In this document: piece by piece, positions 62,857 through 64,000 of the stretch
Position numbering within the stretch: the stretch's first letter is position 1
Layout of the letters: each line of letters begins with the position of its first letter
DNA from: WTJO01 sp965660165
GTDB taxonomy: Bacteria; Pseudomonadota; Alphaproteobacteria; Puniceispirillales; Puniceispirillaceae
Length of the DNA stretch: 64,000 nt
Direction of reading: 5' to 3'
Assembly: GCA_965660165.1 (NCBI GenBank)
Contig: CBFHYU010000006.1
Span: 20,014-84,013 of the forward strand
Position numbers and translations under genes: made by a program
Notes under the pieces: generated by a model
What the model saw: the letters and a program-made list of their open reading frames with translations, nothing else
The model's database searches: none
Told to the model about the DNA's origin: nothing

Positions 62857-64000
62857 CTTGCATCTTCCAATATCATATCTGCCGCCTTTTCCCCTATCAT
62901 GATGGCAGGGGCGTTGGTATTGCCAGAGGTGATGACAGGCATTATGGACGCATCCGCCACCCGCAAGCCAGAGACGCCGCGCACTGCCAGCCTAGGGGTC
63001 ACAACCGCCATATTATCTGTGCCCATCTTGCAGGTGCCAGTTGGATGATAAATTGTTGTCGCTGTGTTTCGCGCCCATTGCAGAATGTCGTCATAATCAT
63101 CAGATATCTGCTCACCTGGCGAAAATTCGGCAGTTATCATATCTTTTACAGGGGCGTGTTTGCAAATATTTCTAGCAATACGAATCCCCTCAACCAGCGT
63201 ATCGCAATCTGTTCGTGTCGATAGGTAATTCGGGAAAATGCGTGGGTAATCCTCTGGATGGGCAGAGGCAAGCTCAAGATGACCTGTACTTTCTGGCCTT
63301 AGCTGAAGCACAGAGGCGGTGAAGGCTGAAAAGGGGTGCGGACCATCTGCAGGGCGGGTAGCGCTAAATGGTTGCAAATGAAACTGGATATCGGGCGTTT
63401 CAAGCTCTGGCCGTGTTTTCAGAAACGCCGTGCCAAGACTAGCCGCCATTGCCATTGGCCCTGACCGTTTCAGCGCATATTCTATTGCTATTAGGCACTT
63501 TTGATACAGGCTTCTGGTTTCTGTATTGATAGTGCTGGCTGAACATTTGAACACAGGCCGCGCTTGCAGATGGTCTTGCAGATTCTGCCCGACACCTTTT
63601 AGCTCAGATGTTAGCTCAATACCATGAGAGGCTAGCGCACCCGCCTCACCAATGCCAGACAGCATCAAAATCTGGGGCGAGCCAATCGCACCTGCAGATA
63701 AAATAATTTCCTTGCGGGCTTTAATAACCTGCTCGATACCATTTATTTTTGCCTGAACAGCATAGGCCTGCTTATTCTTAAACAAGATTTTCTGGGTTAG
63801 GGCGTGGGTGATAATATGTATATTTTTACGATGTTTTATTGGCGCAAGATAGGCGGCAGCGCTTGAACAACGCCTGCCATCTTTCATCGTCATCTGGAAA
63901 TAGCCAACGCCCTCTTGATCATAACCATTATAATCATGCGCGCGCTTATAGCCAGCGCCAACCGCAGCTTCAATCCACGCATCAATTATCTCTCTGCTTA
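62853..64000 (-). CDS. GMC family oxidoreductase (choline dehydrogenase-like), 5-prime end outside window
   Basis: The frame remains open to the window edge: upstream of the ATG at 63893 it reads ...HDYNGYDQEGVGYFQM, which is normal internal GMC sequence, so about 380 residues of the C-terminal part are present and the FAD-binding N-terminus is missing. Landmarks are AGAIGSPQILMLSGIG, GVGQNLQDHLQ and, near the end, IYHPTGTCKMG with the catalytic His and SGNTNAPAIMIGEKAA with the catalytic Asn. It oxidises an alcohol, choline-like or other, with FAD. It is upstream of and coupled to the TerC gene. Confidence 0.9.
   Translation of the reverse strand, partial: SREIIDAWIEAAVGAGYKRAHDYNGYDQEGVGYFQMTMKDGRRCSSAAAYLAPIKHRKNIHIITHALTQKILFKNKQAYAVQAKINGIEQVIKARKEIILSAGAIGSPQILMLSGIGEAGALASHGIELTSELKGVGQNLQDHLQARPVFKCSASTINTETRSLYQKCLIAIEYALKRSGPMAMAASLGTAFLKTRPELETPDIQFHLQPFSATRPADGPHPFSAFTASVLQLRPESTGHLELASAHPEDYPRIFPNYLSTRTDCDTLVEGIRIARNICKHAPVKDMITAEFSPGEQISDDYDDILQWARNTATTIYHPTGTCKMGTDNMAVVTPRLAVRGVSGLRVADASIMPVITSGNTNAPAIMIGEKAADMILEDAR

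Noticed and set aside
62853..63893. N-terminally truncated GMC oxidoreductase pseudogene
   Set aside because: The frame continues upstream of the apparent start to the window edge with normal GMC sequence, so it is cut by the window and not broken.

Overview
This window looks like the chromosome of a free-living marine alphaproteobacterium. Mid-40s GC (judged by eye, not computed), many TRAP transporters, FAD-dependent amine oxidoreductases, sugar-acid enzymes and an MttB-like methyltransferase fit the SAR116/Puniceispirillum or roseobacter lifestyle best. The taxonomic placement is inference. There are no rRNA or tRNA genes, no insertion sequences and no CRISPR arrays. Apart from a mannose-1-phosphate guanylyltransferase and small transport genes, nearly everything is catabolic or uptake-related.

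Layout. Positions 1-7.8 kb: start of a rhodanese-like gene, then an RraA-like protein, an SMP-30 lactonase, an orphan BMP-type binding protein, a 2-oxoglutarate oxygenase, a VOC protein, a hydroxypyruvate isomerase-like protein, an aldo/keto reductase and an MFS transporter. 7.8-9.8 kb: a MarR/HpaR-like regulator and an HpaB-type flavin-dependent phenol hydroxylase. 9.8-17.4 kb (minus strand): a tightly coupled protocatechuate 4,5-cleavage operon (ligA-ligB-ligC-galD-ligI-ligK-ligJ) plus a dienelactone hydrolase and a hydroxyacid dehydrogenase. 17.5-20.7 kb: class II aldolase, ketopantoate reductase-like and PuuB-like oxidase genes. 20.7-25.6 kb: an RTX protein and a 1080-residue reductive dehalogenase fused to an NAD(P)H-type flavin/[2Fe-2S] reductase. 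25.8-31.5 kb: a dimethylglycine dehydrogenase-like protein, an MttB-family protein and another FAD oxidase. 32.6-35.8 kb: a chimeric protein with a serralysin-like protease and RTX repeats between flagellin-like ends. 35.8-40.3 kb: manC, uronate dehydrogenase and a HupE/UreJ + DUF4198 metal-handling pair. 40.3-54.8 kb: a TRAP transporter and sugar-acid genes (two enolase-superfamily enzymes, dehydrogenases, UxaA-family dehydratase, PhyH-type oxygenase, isomerase). 55-62 kb: an MFS transporter and a TRAP-plus-HpsN-like operon suggesting sulfopropanediol use. 62-64 kb: a TerC protein and a GMC oxidoreductase that runs off the window.

How it fits together. The reductive dehalogenase resembles the soluble catabolic, self-sufficient class that removes halogens from ortho-halogenated phenols. 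A full pathway from protocatechuate to pyruvate and oxaloacetate lies 5 kb away, so a halo-hydroxybenzoate route (dehalogenation, ring hydroxylation, 4,5-cleavage) is plausible, although no 4-hydroxybenzoate hydroxylase is visible here. Uronate dehydrogenase and a galactarolactone cycloisomerase-like enzyme supply two steps of oxidative uronate breakdown. The most unusual single protein is the protease-bearing flagellin at 32.6-35.8 kb.
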